Source: Apteryx mantelli
Lineage: Eukaryota; Chordata; Aves; Apterygiformes; Apterygidae
Direction of reading: 5' to 3'
DNA length: 64,000 nucleotides
Assembly: GCF_036417845.1 (NCBI RefSeq)
Contig: NC_089994.1
Span: forward strand, 17,068,001 to 17,132,000
Shown here: positions 10,541 to 25,500 of the stretch, in pieces
Layout: every line of letters starts with the position of its first letter
How positions within the stretch are numbered: position 1 is the first letter of the stretch
Made by a program: the position numbers and the translations under genes
Notes under the pieces: generated by a model
Seen by the model: the letters and a program-made list of their open reading frames with translations, nothing else
What the model was told of the DNA's origin: nothing
Databases searched by the model: none

Positions 10541-13500
10541 TCAAACCGCATCCATTCCTCGCATTGAAGACGTAAACCCCAATCCCATTCCTCTTTGCGT
10601 ATGAGTCTGTGATCTTGCCATTTCATACTGTGCATCTAGATTTCTGAAAACTTCTTCCTGTTGTTTCAGAGTTTTGTAACTCTCTTCATCAACTGAACTA
10701 CAGCCAGCTTCATCCTCACTCTAGAAAACAGAAAGAAGAAAATAAATATTAACTTCATAGGGAGTGGTCTTTTCATATATTATAGGCGTTCTAAACTCTT
10801 AAACAATTTTGCTTTGCTGTTTTCAAAGGCTGATGAGACTTCAAGTCTCTGGCTTTATTGCTGTAGTATTCTAATTTGGTTTCTTATCATGGTCAGGAAA
10901 CATTTAGAGCCCTTCATGAGTCCTGTTCTCTAATTCATTCAAATAAATGTCTTCAATTAAGTAGCTATGCACTGTTACTAAGCATGACCTTTTATCAATT
11001 ACAAATACTTAACTGAGTGAAGGTTACCACTAGTGTTGTTACAGACTGTAACAGATGCCTTGTTAGCCAGAAACACCATGAAATGCTAGAATTTGAACTG
11101 AATGCTGCTTGTGAGCTTAAGTCAGAAATAATAGAAGTTTAATTAGATCAGCTTGTTTCAGGTTAACTTTTAACATCATTTTTGTTAACATACACTTAAC
11201 AAACCTATCCCGCAATTCTTAATAAACCTAATTACACATTCAGAACTCTTTACCTTAATGCCCATCAGTTTTCTGAATTTGACATTTTGGTCCTTGTTTC
11301 CAAAATTTAATTTTTCCCATATTTCTGCAGACTGTGATTTATCCTGCAAGAATTAAGAAAGATATATCAACTTTTTACACAAGTTTCCACTAAAATTACA
11401 ACATAGTTGCAAGCAAATAAAGCCGTACTGAAAATGAACCCATTGTGCAATTCCAACACAGTTAAAAGTAAAGGATTCCATAAAGAAGTTTCCAGGTCAT
11501 GTCTGACATGCCTCAATGTCGAAATGCTGCGGCACTCCCCACAGAAACACTTTCTGAGGGAAATTTGCTTAACTACATGTTTCAAAATGGTGGTATATTC
11601 TTTACTTGGGTAGAATGTAATTTCCATAAAGTTTAGAAACCTTGTCAGACTGCATACTTAAAGTGAATTACAGAAAAAACAGTATTTTCTTATTACAGCT
11701 GAGAGTGATACATAACAAGTCAGGAGGAACTGCTTAGACAGCATTCAGGTTTCTTCTCCCCTCCCATCAGTGCCACATGAACTAGTTTCAGTTTTTCACA
11801 TCTTACGAAAGAGTCTGTGAAAAGCTAACTGAGCTTGTTATATAATGGTCACGTGATTATAATTAATCTAATACAATAACACACTTCAATATTAACATAG
11901 AGTGTTGAGACAGAACATAAATATTAAGTACCAATTTTTCCATGACACCTACAGGTGAAAACTCTGCTGAAATTCAGTGTTACTGTCTGAAAAAGCAATT
12001 GCTATAGATTTATTTTTTTTTTAAATCAATGGCCTGTGTTTCATTAAATACCAGAGCATTTATTTGAAACATGCAAACAAGGTCTTCAGACTTGTATGCT
12101 TTATAATTTTTGTTACTGTAACTATCACAGTAACAAATTACTCCCCAAAAGTGATTTAAGAAGAAATCTGCAGGCCTTGTAAATTCTGGACAGGATACAA
12201 CTATGTAGAAAAAAAAAAAGAAAGAAAACCCACCCTATAGTCACAGAAAGAAGGAAGCCAAAGCAATGTAACAGAGCACAAGCAATCCTACTTATGAAGC
12301 TGCTAATCACAGCAGTGTCACTCTCTGGATAATTTACTTAGTTTACTGAAAAGTAATGGTTCACACTATAGAAAAGAGACCATTCTGTATTTGATATTTA
12401 GTTGCAAGTTATAGGCAAACCAACAAAAGTGACACCAAGATCTAATTACACCCCCTAAAGTTTTATGGCATTAGGGTTTTTCCTGTGGTTTGTGTCACAA
12501 TAATCCTTTGTTCAATGTCTAGTCATCTTAGTCCTTTCACCCCAAAAGTTTTATCTTGGGTTACTGTTAATATGGAAACTTAGTACTAAATAGTAAATTA
12601 ATTTAGCTGGAAAAACTGTTAATAAGCATTCTTAAACTGTCTGAATGTAGCATATTTCCAAACACGTTTCATGAGTTTAAGAAAGACAGTATTACCCCTT
12701 CTTTTTTGCCTTGCCAAAGCATCTTCCGCTTTTTTTCTTGTTCAGCAAACTTCATTGGATTCACTGCCGCTGGGTTGTAATAGCTAGGTACAGCTATTCC
12801 AGTCTCTGCTAGTGCTTTTGCTTGTAGTGCTGCCATTTGAGCTGCCATTGCTATTTGAGGAGTTACTTGTGTTCCCGATGCCAGAAGAGCAGCAACATTA
12901 ATAACAGAGCCTCCAGTGGCTGCAGCCGCTGAAGAAAATGGTAATATGCTATCACACAACAATTTCAGACCTAAAAACAAACAAACAAAAACCCACCCTC
13001 ACACAACCTCCCCAGTTTCCTTCATTAGAAGTAAATTGAAAGTGCCTGGATAAGAAATGCATGACAAAATATTTCTATTAAGAAACAAGTCTCCAGTAGT
13101 TTTAGTAAACCAGTAAATTATGACACTCATGCTGGTATTCCACAAACAAAATGCAAGAAATGCCCAAATCTGATGAAATATTTCATATTTCTGAATATTC
13201 CTGAGCTTGCATTAACATTCAAATTCTTGCTTAATGATGCATAAGGCAAGGGTCCAATGACCATCACCAAATCATTTACCAGTCTAACATAGAACAGTTT
13301 TGTTATCAAGTCATCAGTACTGGATAAGACAGGAAGAAATCCTGTTCTTAAACATTTCCTTGTGCTAGTGGTTCTTATATATGGACCAAATTAACAATTA
13401 CCCAAAGAAAATGACAACTAGTACATCAGTTGGGCAGGACTGTAACACTTAGGACATAGCCTACACGATCTTTCACCCATACTGTTCTTTAGGAATTAGT

Positions 13501-16500
13501 ATAATGCAGATGGACTACCTGCAGCCATTTCCTGTTGTTTCTGTTTTTCAACCATTTCTTTCTCTCTCTGTTCTTGCAATTTCTTTGCTCTTTCCAATCT
13601 AGAAATAAATGCAAAAAAATATTTAAATATGCAAATGCATCAACAACTGCTTATGTCACATCACATTAAAATCTTCATTTCTGACCTTCTGGCTAATGCT
13701 TCCTGTGCATCCATAGCTGTATTTCGTCCCCGAAAAGGTGGCGGACTCGGACTCCGGCTGTGACTCCTGCTGAACCTTCGGGGTTTTTCAATTCTTTTCT
13801 TTCTTTCTCTGAAATCAAATTTAAGACAGTTGGTAAAACAATACACTACATCTATTTAGCATTTCACAAGTTATTTGATTGTGTCTCTGGAAAATTGCAA
13901 GATTAATTTTGAGAGCTCTCAAGAACAGCTTTTGCACAGAGAGGGTACTGAAACAGTGTAACTAACAGTTGCACTCATATGGTAACAGCACAGAGCTAAA
14001 ACCCAAGATTTCCAGCTGTAAGATGTAACAAAATGTGTAATTTTAGGTGCTGTTTTATCCTATTACCTAGTGTTTAGAACACTCCCTGTTCTAGTGGGTT
14101 GACTGAACACTGATAGCCCAAACAGATCTGCTCAAGAGACCTTCACTCTAAATCTTGTCAAGAAAAATCACTGTGTAACTTTCAGCAAGTCAATTGCAAG
14201 CAAACTGTAAAACAGATCAAGTCACAAGAATGTTTTAAAACCACGGAAGACCTCACAGCACTGTGTTAAAAACAAGCATACTGAAGAGATCAGAGTCAAA
14301 AACTGTCGTAAGACTCAGGGAAATGACTATCCTTTCCTTCTTTGTATACTCTCCATTAAACATGCTTTGGGCTACCCTTTGAGACAGGACACTGAACTAG
14401 ATGGAACAGCTGGTTTAAACACGTCATCTGTCCTGTTTTTGCTCTGGAGTAAGATAATACCTGTACAGGGAATTATGATACATGCATTATCTGAAGGCTG
14501 AAAAATGAAAAGCACTTAGTTTAAATGTACTTTTTAGCAAATCCCCCAAATATTCAGTGCAACTCTCCTTTAGTAGCTCCCTCCCCTTTCTCCCAATTAA
14601 GTTCTTCACATGACATATACATCTACTCCCATTTAAGCAACAGCTACTCAAAATATATAAAGGTAGTACTATTACCAGTAGTTCTCTTTGCCAGTATCAC
14701 CAATAACTACATTACAAGAGATAAAGGTTTCTCCCATTTAAGCCTCTGACATTAATGTTCTAAACAGAAAACTCTATGATTCTGGGAATGTCTGACAAAA
14801 TTTAAGTAACATGAAAACTTGCTCTCCTTTTCCCAGATTTGCCATAAACAAATTAAAAGATGCACAAAGAATGGTTCTGTTGTTTTTTTACTTAAACTTT
14901 ATTATGAACCATTTGAGATAACTGCTAACTAGAGTCAGAACAGCCTTTTTAAATAGCATTCAGCTATTCTGTTTTTTGTTTGCAATTTTTGTAGCTCCAC
15001 AAATGTCATTATACTTAGCCTGAAGTTACAAGAGAGCTCCTTGTTTACATTATAAATCTGGTAGAAGACAAAGGAGGCAAGACTGATCTTTCAGTAGAAG
15101 ATGACAAGATACAAACATAGCCACTGGGAGCGACAGATCTGCATTCTTAGATAATATATAATGCATGTTTCAAAGACACCTTCATTCTTGCCGTGCTGAC
15201 TATTGTAGATTGGTCTTGACTTTGGTCTGATGCTTTATTGCACTGGTAAACATCAAGGAAATAAGAATTTGAGCTTTTGCATTTGAGCAATTCAGTTTGA
15301 AACAAGCAGATGGTGTTGTGTTTTCTACCTAGCATATAATCAGAGCAATGCAACAGAAGAACTGTGAACCTTCCACATGTTCACAGAACAGAAAGATTAC
15401 ATGCTTGTAAGGACAGATCACTCAAAGATACATGAGCTTGAGATTATGCAAAGAACCATCAACAGAAGTTCAAGCCATAGCCTATCAACTGTAGCACAGC
15501 AAATATTACATTTCATGAATAAGGGAATTCATTTCATGGTTGACTTTTACTAGATTAAGTTCCACATCATGCTCATCTGGCTTGTGAAAAGTTTTCCTTG
15601 AGCTTCACCCTGTAATTCTCTTTTCAAAGGCTTTAAATGAGCCCAGAATGTGATGAAGAATTCTAGCTACTGTTAGAAAGTACTTATGCCTCCCTTATTT
15701 TCCCTTCCCTAGAATCTGCAAGACAAAAAAAAAGTAAAGAAATGGATTCTTGCAACATATCCATTATTATGCAACAAGGCATGGTTCCAGTTAAAGAAAT
15801 TCCTAAGCAATGAATATCCCTTACTTTTTCTTCCCACATTCACTGTTCTGTTTCAGGTAGTTTGAATTCCACTGCAGAAGCAAATACCCATTTTGGGATG
15901 GGGAGTTTTTATGGAGCCATTCAACAAAAAAAGTGTTCAAACATTAAGTTCACATAATAATGTAAATAATGGGGGATTAACGCCTTACATATTGTGCCAA
16001 AATGTGCTTAAATACCATCAACTGCATGTAATGTGTATATACAGACTGAAGACTCAGCTTTACTCACCCCAGCTGAAAGTTTGGTAGAAAGTGCATGCCA
16101 ATATAGAATATGACACAGACCATGTAATTCAACATGCTCTTCAGAAAGATAAGTCTTCTTATAGTTTCACAAGTGATGTTGTAGCATTACACCAGTGTGC
16201 AAGATTCTTAGTCTCCAATAGTCCACTGTAACGTTGAGTAGTCAGCACCAACTTCTACACCATTTAAATATGCAATTTAAAATACTCTAGTGAAAATACT
16301 CAAACAAATGAACTGGAACAGTGGCAACACTATCTTGGGAGTTCCTGAAGGACATCAATTTACACCCAAAATTCAGGTGTTTTACTTTAGAGAAGCAGGA
16401 GGGAAAAAAAAAAAAAAAAAACAACAATAACCTTGTCACCCACCGTAGTCATTAATCCTATTTCAACTTATTCATCCAGAAAATCCTACAGGGTATTAAA

Positions 16501-19500
16501 AATGCAAAGGAGACACATACAAATAGACTCAATTTTACCCTGAAATACTGAATGATTCATCAGTTAGAAAACATTGCCTCCTAAACTCTGAGGAAAGCCT
16601 TAACTCTCTAGCATATTCCAGCTGAGGCACAGATCCCAACTGAGTAAGTCAAAGAGACCTGGAGTGAGCCAATATGGGTCTAGAGTATTTTAATCTGTGC
16701 TTCCAGAATTTAATTTGAAGAAGAAATGAAAGCACCCCTGAGAAGGGGGTGGGGCACAGGGGACCAGCATGGTGAATATTCTCTTTCTGGACTTGACAAA
16801 AGAACTGATAACCACTAATACAGAATAGTACACTCAGACCAGAAATAGTCCACGTGGCTTGAAAATTCACTTTAGTACTATACTAACTGCATTAGTTCAC
16901 AGGTAAGATGAACAGATCTTTAAATAAAGTTCATGGAGCTTATCAAGATTAGCAAATACATTGAGCAGAATCTCTGACAACCAGTGATTCCAGTTAAACT
17001 TCCCTTTTACAATACATACATACATAGAAAGAAAGAAAAAAGTATTTTTAAAATAGCGCTCTCCTGATCACACTACTCTGTAGTATCAAACACACAAAAG
17101 GCTTAGTTGCATCTCATTCTTCACTTTTTCCTACTTAAAAATTATTCCCTAAGGTAGTAAATTCAGTTGTGATGTAAGAAACCAAAAGAGCTTGAACTGT
17201 GGTAACCATACTACACAAAATACTAAGTTACTTACTTTCTCTCTATAGTATCAGCCAGAGACTCTAAAATGGTAATTTTAGATGGTAGCCACAAAATTAA
17301 CTCTACAGTTAAACATTTCTAGCTGGTAACATGGAATCATACTATGTAAAGCTGAGAACCTGAGACACTTAAGCTGTCTGGGACAAATGTTCCCATAGTA
17401 AGTATATGCACAAGTACCTTGTGTTTAACCCATCGTTAATGGTTAATGCAATTGAGAGGAAAAAAACATTTCGTTACACTGAATAGTCTTTAACTGTCCA
17501 AATCCAGCAGTCTTTTATACAACAGAACCCACAGACCATTCAACCAAAGAACAACACTAAGTATGTGAAAGTTAACACTTACCTGCTTCTGCTTCTAGTC
17601 CTGCTTCTACTTCTACTTCTATGTCTGTGTCTAGATCTTGATCTAGAACGAGATCTTATGCGGCGCTTTCTCTCTCTGCTGCGAGATCGGGATTTTTTCC
17701 TATCACGACTTCTACTACGGTGACGTCTGAAACACATGTCCCAAATTCTTACATATATTCTCATATTTAAGTTTGGCTTCTACTTAGGGGTCAGACACAG
17801 GTTTGTCAATACAGGACAAAATGCATCAGGCAGGGTGAAGGGGGCAACAAACCACATACAGAAGACCTTATGCCTGGAACAGTTGAAGTTACAAGACTAG
17901 GAAGTGATGAAATGGGAAAGGAACCAAACATTACCACCAACCACAAGAGAGAATTGATTTATTTAGAGCTTAAATACACAACCACACTCATCAGTATAGC
18001 CATTTTGATTTGCTCATGGAAGCATACACCTCAGCACAAGCATGTGGCCAAACTGATCAAATACATAAGTCTTAAATTCAAAGCAACTCTTCCCCTCCCC
18101 AAGATATTCTAAAACCTCGGAAGAGACAAGAAAAGTTGGGAAGTGATGCCCAGATTTCAGCTCGTGAGCTGCACAGAGCCCCTAAGTATATTATTAGTTG
18201 GTTCCTTGCTATTACATTTACTACTGGCCCCTCACCTACGGTCAGAGGTGGCTGAAAGGTTCTGCAGGCAACAACCTATTTGCCACAAGCAATGCTCCTA
18301 CCACAAGTGTGCTAGGTGGCCTACTGCACAAGAAGGTTTACACAGCATCGTCTTTAGGTAAACTCTTGATTTAAGATGTAAAAAGCAATGACACTACATC
18401 TCCTTTCCTGTCACTGACAACAGGGAACATTTCACATACACTGTGTACAAGAGCTACAAACTCGGGTTAACATTAGACAGAATACCTATATAAAGCCCTG
18501 GAAATACTTTACTCAGAGTCACCCCGAAAAAAAACTAGTAGCAGCAATATAATTAAAATTGGAACATACAACATAATTTAACTCCAAAGCACCAGTTTAT
18601 GTTACGAATATAATTCAATTGTATTTCAGAAATCTACACAAATTCCAAAGACTATTTTTATGAATGTATTTTAAGAAAAAAAAGTCATGTAAAACAATTT
18701 ACCTTTCACGAGACCTGGATCTTGAGTGACTCCTCCCTCTTGATGATTTTCTTTCTTTGCGTTTATGTCTATCCTCACCATTTTCAGATGAATTTAGGCT
18801 CTCTCTTCCTCTGTCAGAAGAATGTTCTTTGTCATTGTGGTCTTCAGATTTGTGCTTCTTGGAGGACTTCTCTTTGGATTCATGTCTTCTTGCCTGTTTT
18901 AAGAAGAAGTTGGTTCTTTCAGGAAAATAGTGCAACAAAGAGAGTTAGTATGGGTATCAGAAGATAAAAAATGATAAGTTGTGATGCAACATTAGTAACC
19001 TTAGGAGTGTGGCTCAATCATGAGTGATGGCTATTTTACCTAATGCCACCAACTACACAATGTTGCAAATGCAAACTATCATTCCCCCCTCCCCTTCCCC
19101 TCCTCCCCACTGTCTGAAGTATTTCTAAAGCACCCATCAAGGTATCTTTACAGTGTTTCCATATGAGAGTTCACAGCATTCTAAACAACTGTCAGTCTCA
19201 GTTACTTTCTCTATTCCAAACACATAGTATGTTCCTATCTTTAAGAGTCTGAGAATATATGAATATGCATATATATGAATACTCACATTCACAGTTTAAT
19301 ATTTATCTACAGCCTACCATGTAGAAACAATTATTAAAGTGCATACATACAGTTGTAGACACAAACTACCCTTCTTTTGAAATTAAAGAATTCTTCTATG
19401 CATCTTAGATAGTTAACTTTAAGCTTTACAAGACTCTCTTCAGTCAGTAACTTCCAACAGTTTTTAAAAAGCAAAGCAATAAGAAGTTACATGGCTGACA

Positions 19501-22500
19501 TCTCATTTTTAGTACTTAAAACTAACATGCATCACTGAGACCTCCCACAGTAGTTTTAAATTAAAGATATGCTGCTACACCATACCGCAATTTCTTCCTG
19601 CGGTGCCTCTTAAAAAAGAGATTCCTTTTTATAGCTGCACCGCCAAAAATACTTAGCAAGGTCAGGCCTGATTTTTGCCAGTGTTTTCCTTAGAGACTAA
19701 GTCATGACATCAACACTTTTTCTTAATATATCCAGTTTATTTTGAAAACCTTTCTAGCACAAGAAGCATAGCCCACTTATATGGGCTTATATTTAACAGT
19801 GTTTTGTTTCAAATCACAATTTAAGCATGATATAGTCATCTTAGACTAAAATTCAGTGTTTCAGAGTTTTCTCACTTATCTAAACCTGCTCTATGTTAAA
19901 TACTTACAAATCCTTTCCCATAACCATAATGCTCACTCAAAAGAAGCAAGTCTGGAAGAGATACTGTAACTAGCTCACACCCACTTATCCAAGCCTTTCC
20001 AACTGCTTATTACCATAGTTCAGATTCTAAATATATTTCATCATAATTTTTCACGTATACATATCTGGTTGTAGGTTAAGATTTTTTTCCTGCTCTTACA
20101 GTATTTTATTTTTAACTCCTTGAACAATTACTTCTTAAACTATATAGCTGTTTTTATGCAAGATATTACTTCTACAAAGAAATTAATTTCAAATGTTTAT
20201 GATGTAAGCAGCTGTTCTGATGTACATATTAAAGAAGCTTTGATATGCAGTATTTACTCTATGGGCAAAGAGCTCAATCTCACAAGTGAATGGAAAGAGT
20301 AGCTCAATCTACTGTAGGTCATTATACATATAATCTATTCACATAGTGAAATTTAGAAAGCTTTAAATAAATTGTGTAAGATTAACTTAGATCTAACAGC
20401 ATGGTAAAACACTGGACACAATTTTAAATGAGGAACATCTTTTCTGAACATTAAAACACTATTAAAAAAAAAATCAGGCTTCCAGGCAAACACTTAGTAA
20501 TAAAACACCATTATATCCCATAACGGATTTAAGATATTTTTAAGGGAAATATGAGTTTGAATGACTAATAGTTACCTTATCATGAAGTAGGCTTATAATT
20601 TTGCTATCTGAGTCTGCAGCGTCTTCAGTTCAGTCTCTTCGCGCATTAGCACGCTGAGTATGATTTATTATAGAAATGTTATCATGTGATCTAAACAATA
20701 TATTCAATTTCACAAAAACTCTCCTAGATTATTTTTTTTTCCTTTTTTTTTTCTTTTTTAAACAGAGCTTCCATTGGAATGGGAGAAGGAGAAGTTCCTG
20801 ACCCGTGTTAAAGTTAAAAGCCCCTCCTCTGACACAGCCTGCTATTGCCCCACATGGCTTAAGCTTCCTGACTATTTTCGATGCTCCTGGTTTGCTTGTT
20901 TCATCTCTTCTCTGGTGGTTAAGCCAGTTATTTCCAACGTATTATTGAAGCTGTCTCTTCTCACTCCCCTGAGTTTGGGGGGGGGGGGGGTTGCTGTTTT
21001 TTTTTGTTTTTTTGAGACAGCCCTCTGAAATTTTTGTTGCCACTGTCATACTTGCAGCTGACCCTGGCTGACATTGTTTGTCAAGCTGTAACAGTCTTTA
21101 CAATTGAAGGTTGCAATAAACAGAGCTTAGTCAGGTGGGGAATGATTTTTAACAAATATACTTAAGTAGATGGGTATGCATCATTGAAAGTCCTGAATGT
21201 TGGACAGGTATAAAGCCACACAAGGTCTTAGAATAATGGAAGCTCTGTGAAACAGTCATCAAGAACACCATTTTATTTCTCCATATGAATTCTTTCATTT
21301 GGCTGTTTCCACAAAAAAAAGAAATTAAGTTACTAGTTTCTGAATGCATTTTTCTATAAAGCTATTACCTTGTCAACATGATGGCTGCAATCATGCTTCA
21401 CTATGAAAGGATCTCCATATCCATTTTTAAGCTTAAAGTTTCCAATTTTTTTGTACTTACCATAAAGTCATTTATATAGGTTTACACATGTGCATTACTA
21501 CAAGATACTTTTAAAGATGTATTGTACAATTACCTAAACACTACAAAGTGTTAATTACCTCTTTGCTTCTGCTCCGGCTTCTGTGTTTTCTTCCTTCATT
21601 ATCTGAAGAAGAAAAAAAAAAAAGAAAAAAGACATTTATTGTTATTTACCAAGTTAAAGAAAAGATCAATTTGTTATAATCTTAAGTTTCTTTTAGTTGT
21701 TCCACCCCCAAAAGTCAAGGATAAGGACTTAAAAACAAACAACACTATTAGAACAGATTATTAATTCAGAATGTGAACTCTAGCCATTATTCCCAGTCCT
21801 TTATTTGTTTGCATTTACTTCAGCTTTGAGAGTGAAAAAATACACAGTTTCTTCATCTTCCAGTCACATTCTACTTTTTCATGCAGGGTAACTTAATTTT
21901 TTATTACCAACCATGCAAGTGTCTCAGTCTAACCATATCTAACTAAAACGAAGACAAACTTACAATATCTTTTTTTTGTTTCCCCCCTTCCCCCGTCCCC
22001 CTGGAACTATTTTATTATTAGCCTCCTCACTATATCCTCTGAGCATTGACTTTTTCCCTTAGCACTTCAGTCACTGAGATTGATGATAGTTTCAATATAA
22101 TGCATTTGAGGTGCAAAACCAAAACTAGTAGTTTCAATTTTTCTAATTCTATCAAGTCATTGAAGATAAATCTGTATTTTTCCCCCCAATAGCTTTTAAG
22201 ATATTTCAGTTCTACAAGCATACATGATTTAATAACATCAAAGTAATGAATACCAGAATATACTGGTGTATACTTCTAAACAGTTTCAGTTTCATTCCAG
22301 CTACCATGCAATATCTTTCCTGAAAGAGACCACGAAATTTCATCTCCGTAACATCTGATTTAATTCTTTGTCAGGATACCTGCTAATTATCCAGATGAAG
22401 AATATCCTACCTTTAAGTCTTTATTACACTGCAAAATTCTGTTAGCCACAAGATTTAAGTAAATATGCAATTAAAGCGACTTTGATTTGATAAGGACCAT

Positions 22501-25500
22501 ACCTGACTTCCGTCTTCTTTCTCTTGACCGTGAACGTGATCTTGAATAATGATGTTTTGATGTTCTAGGAGAATTAGATGCATCTGATTGTTCCTTTTTC
22601 TTCTCTCTTTCTGGAGAGGACTTTTCTGGGGCTACTCCATCTCGTTCTGTATCACTACCCTGCATACAAAGACAGAATATTTAAATAACAAAACTAAAAA
22701 CTTAGGACCAAAAAAAAAATCCTGTTTATTTAAGATTCTACTGGTACAAAAGAAGCATCTCTCAGTATTAGTAATCAGTGCAAACGCTGAAGTAATTTTT
22801 GAAAGTTTACTCTGAAAACACAATTAAAATTACTTTCTGTCAAGAAGATCTCAGGAGTAACCATCCCCTTGTTTTTTAGGCACTTGCTTGATAAACTCGC
22901 AGCGAACTATGTAACTGCATAGCCATTAATTTTTAAAGGCTTTTAGGAGAACTAATGTACAATAAGCATTTCACTTCTCTGCTACGTTAGATTGTAATTT
23001 ACTTTTTCCACAAGGTTTTGGAAATTTCAGTAAGACTAAACTTTACAGAAGTTTTGATTCAGTTTTCTCTAAATGGTTTTGTTTACAGGTTAACTACCTT
23101 TAAGCATTTATGTCACGAAGATTACTTAAGCACTATGCTGTCCCAACAGGTCTAAGTCACCTTACAAGTTAGGGCATTACTGAGGCATAGCACAGAACCC
23201 TCACAGTCTTTTGAGGTACAGCATGAACTCTGAAGAGAGATGAAATGAGGTATACCATATTATAGTGTTAGACTAATATGTTCATGGTATTTTAAAACTA
23301 GTAACTTTTGAACAATGAAAAACCTCAAACAGTAGCTCTATGCAAAAAATGGATATTTGTAAGAGAGTGCATATAGGTCACACCTGCCCATACCAACATT
23401 TTTTGTATCAAATTTTCTTAGATGACAAAATCTGGATGAAAAGCAAGATGTTCCCTCTATCCCGTCCAACCATTCTCCTAAAGCCAAAAATTTATCTTGG
23501 TGTGTAACAGTCAAGACTGCTTTGTGATATAATTTTGGGAGAAGCAAATGTTTACAATGGGCATATAGTACAATGAAAGGGATAGAATGGAAAGATTATA
23601 CACTGAAAGCATGAAAATGCCCTCATTAATGCCTTCACAGATTCATTGATCTCTGTTGCTTTCATCATGTAAATGGCAAGCATAATCAAACCTTCTGAAC
23701 ATGATGTGGCTGCACAAGGTTTCACCAAGGACAATTTGGCCCAGAGAAAGCTACTGATTAGAAACAATAGAAAACCATATAGGTTCAAGTACTCAGTTGG
23801 GTTTAATCAGTTTTATTTTTACTTGTAAACTAAGCAAGAGACATGACAACCAGTCAGATGGTGATTTATAGTCATTATTTTGAAATCTAAGCAGTTGTTT
23901 TTGTTAAACCACAACAGATGCTATGAACACCACATTAGCTTTCTTGATCATTATGGTTAAAATACTGTGTATTAATGCTATGCTTTCTTCCTGAAAGACT
24001 ACAGCTAGATCTTAAGACTTATATTTCAGTTACTGTTTTTTAGTCTATCCAAATCTTTATTAACTTGCAGGTGCACAAAAATACATCCACAGTTCAATCT
24101 CCATGGGTGAGAGGTAAAACAAGGTAGGTGTTCACTTCCCCATTACTATGGTATAACAGTATTTATTTCAAAACACACCATTATCTGGAAAGGAGGAGGG
24201 AACACAGAGACTTCATCTGCAGCAGAACTTTCACTATAGTCTCAGTTACACTTCTGAAAACTATTTTAATACCCCACCCACTCCCCTGAAAACTCTTAGA
24301 ACATTAGATAAAAAGCAGGAAATGACTCTCCTATTTGTGACCTCAGCCATCACAATCCTTGGCATTCCACATCCATCTCATCTGTTCATCTATACGTTGT
24401 TAAAAGTCTTCTCCCTGATCTATCCAGTCATTCCCCTTTTTCATGTAAGGTTTCCAAAAGACTCAACTAATGAAACTTTCAAAGTAATTCTGAGATTCAA
24501 ACATAATTAACTTTTTGAAGTTTTATGAGGATAAGAAAAACACTGGCCTGCAGTCTAAGTTAACTGGGTTTTTTAATGTTGTACCGAGCAGAAATTGAGT
24601 CCATTGTCACATTTTTCAAGGCTACCAGCCTCACTATTTATATATATTACTGTTCATTAATGCCCACCATACCTTACAGCAATCTCCCAACCCTACAAAA
24701 ACAGACAGCAAAAAAAACACTGATCGACTTCGACAAGACTATTCTCAGTTATTAAAGCACACGTAGATTGGCCACAGGCTCAGGATTTCACTGAATCCCC
24801 ACCTGCTACTTAAGAGGGATCTCAAAGATAGGGCCAATAACCTGGGGGCAAAACCGCAAGTCTAAAATTCTTCAGTTACTCTTAGAGAAATTTTTCATCT
24901 TATTCTTAAAAGGTTAAATTACATAAGCTCACAAAAATTCTTTTTCGAAAAGATAAATAATTTCTCCAGACATATATGGTCCTCTTGTTCTCCAATAGTG
25001 AAAATTGGTCAAATTTTCAAGGGAAGTTAAAATACCAAATTAACCACCACAAAATACTTAAAGCCAACTTTGATGAGTTTTATCACTTCAGATTTAGATT
25101 CTGACTTTTCTGCACTCTCAAGTGAATAAAATTAGTTTTGAAAAACTTAAAGACACCGTGTTTACATAGCTACTCTTGTTGACTCTTCATCTCATTTATG
25201 GGACAAATACATTCATACATTACCAGGCCACATGAATTTTACACGGGAATAAAGCTACAAACTTATACAATATATGAACATAAAGAACAGTGTCAGCATT
25301 CTTTTTCTTAGACTCCAAGCAAAGATAAGGTGGCCTAACTACAGCAAAGGCGTTTCCCATCGTCGTTAACCATAAAAGGGGAGAGTGGGGAAGGAGAAAA
25401 GAAAACAACCAATCGCTCCGTGCAGGAAGATACTGTAAATAACAGACCTGTGACCAAACACAGAGAAAAACAGTAAGAAAGAGAAAGCTACGGGAACTGA

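Noticed and set aside
19584-19604. A short GC stem (ACCGCA / TGCGGT) in an RSRC2 intron, considered as a small RNA gene
   Set aside because: Only six pairs, with no box motifs or promoter of any known small RNA class.
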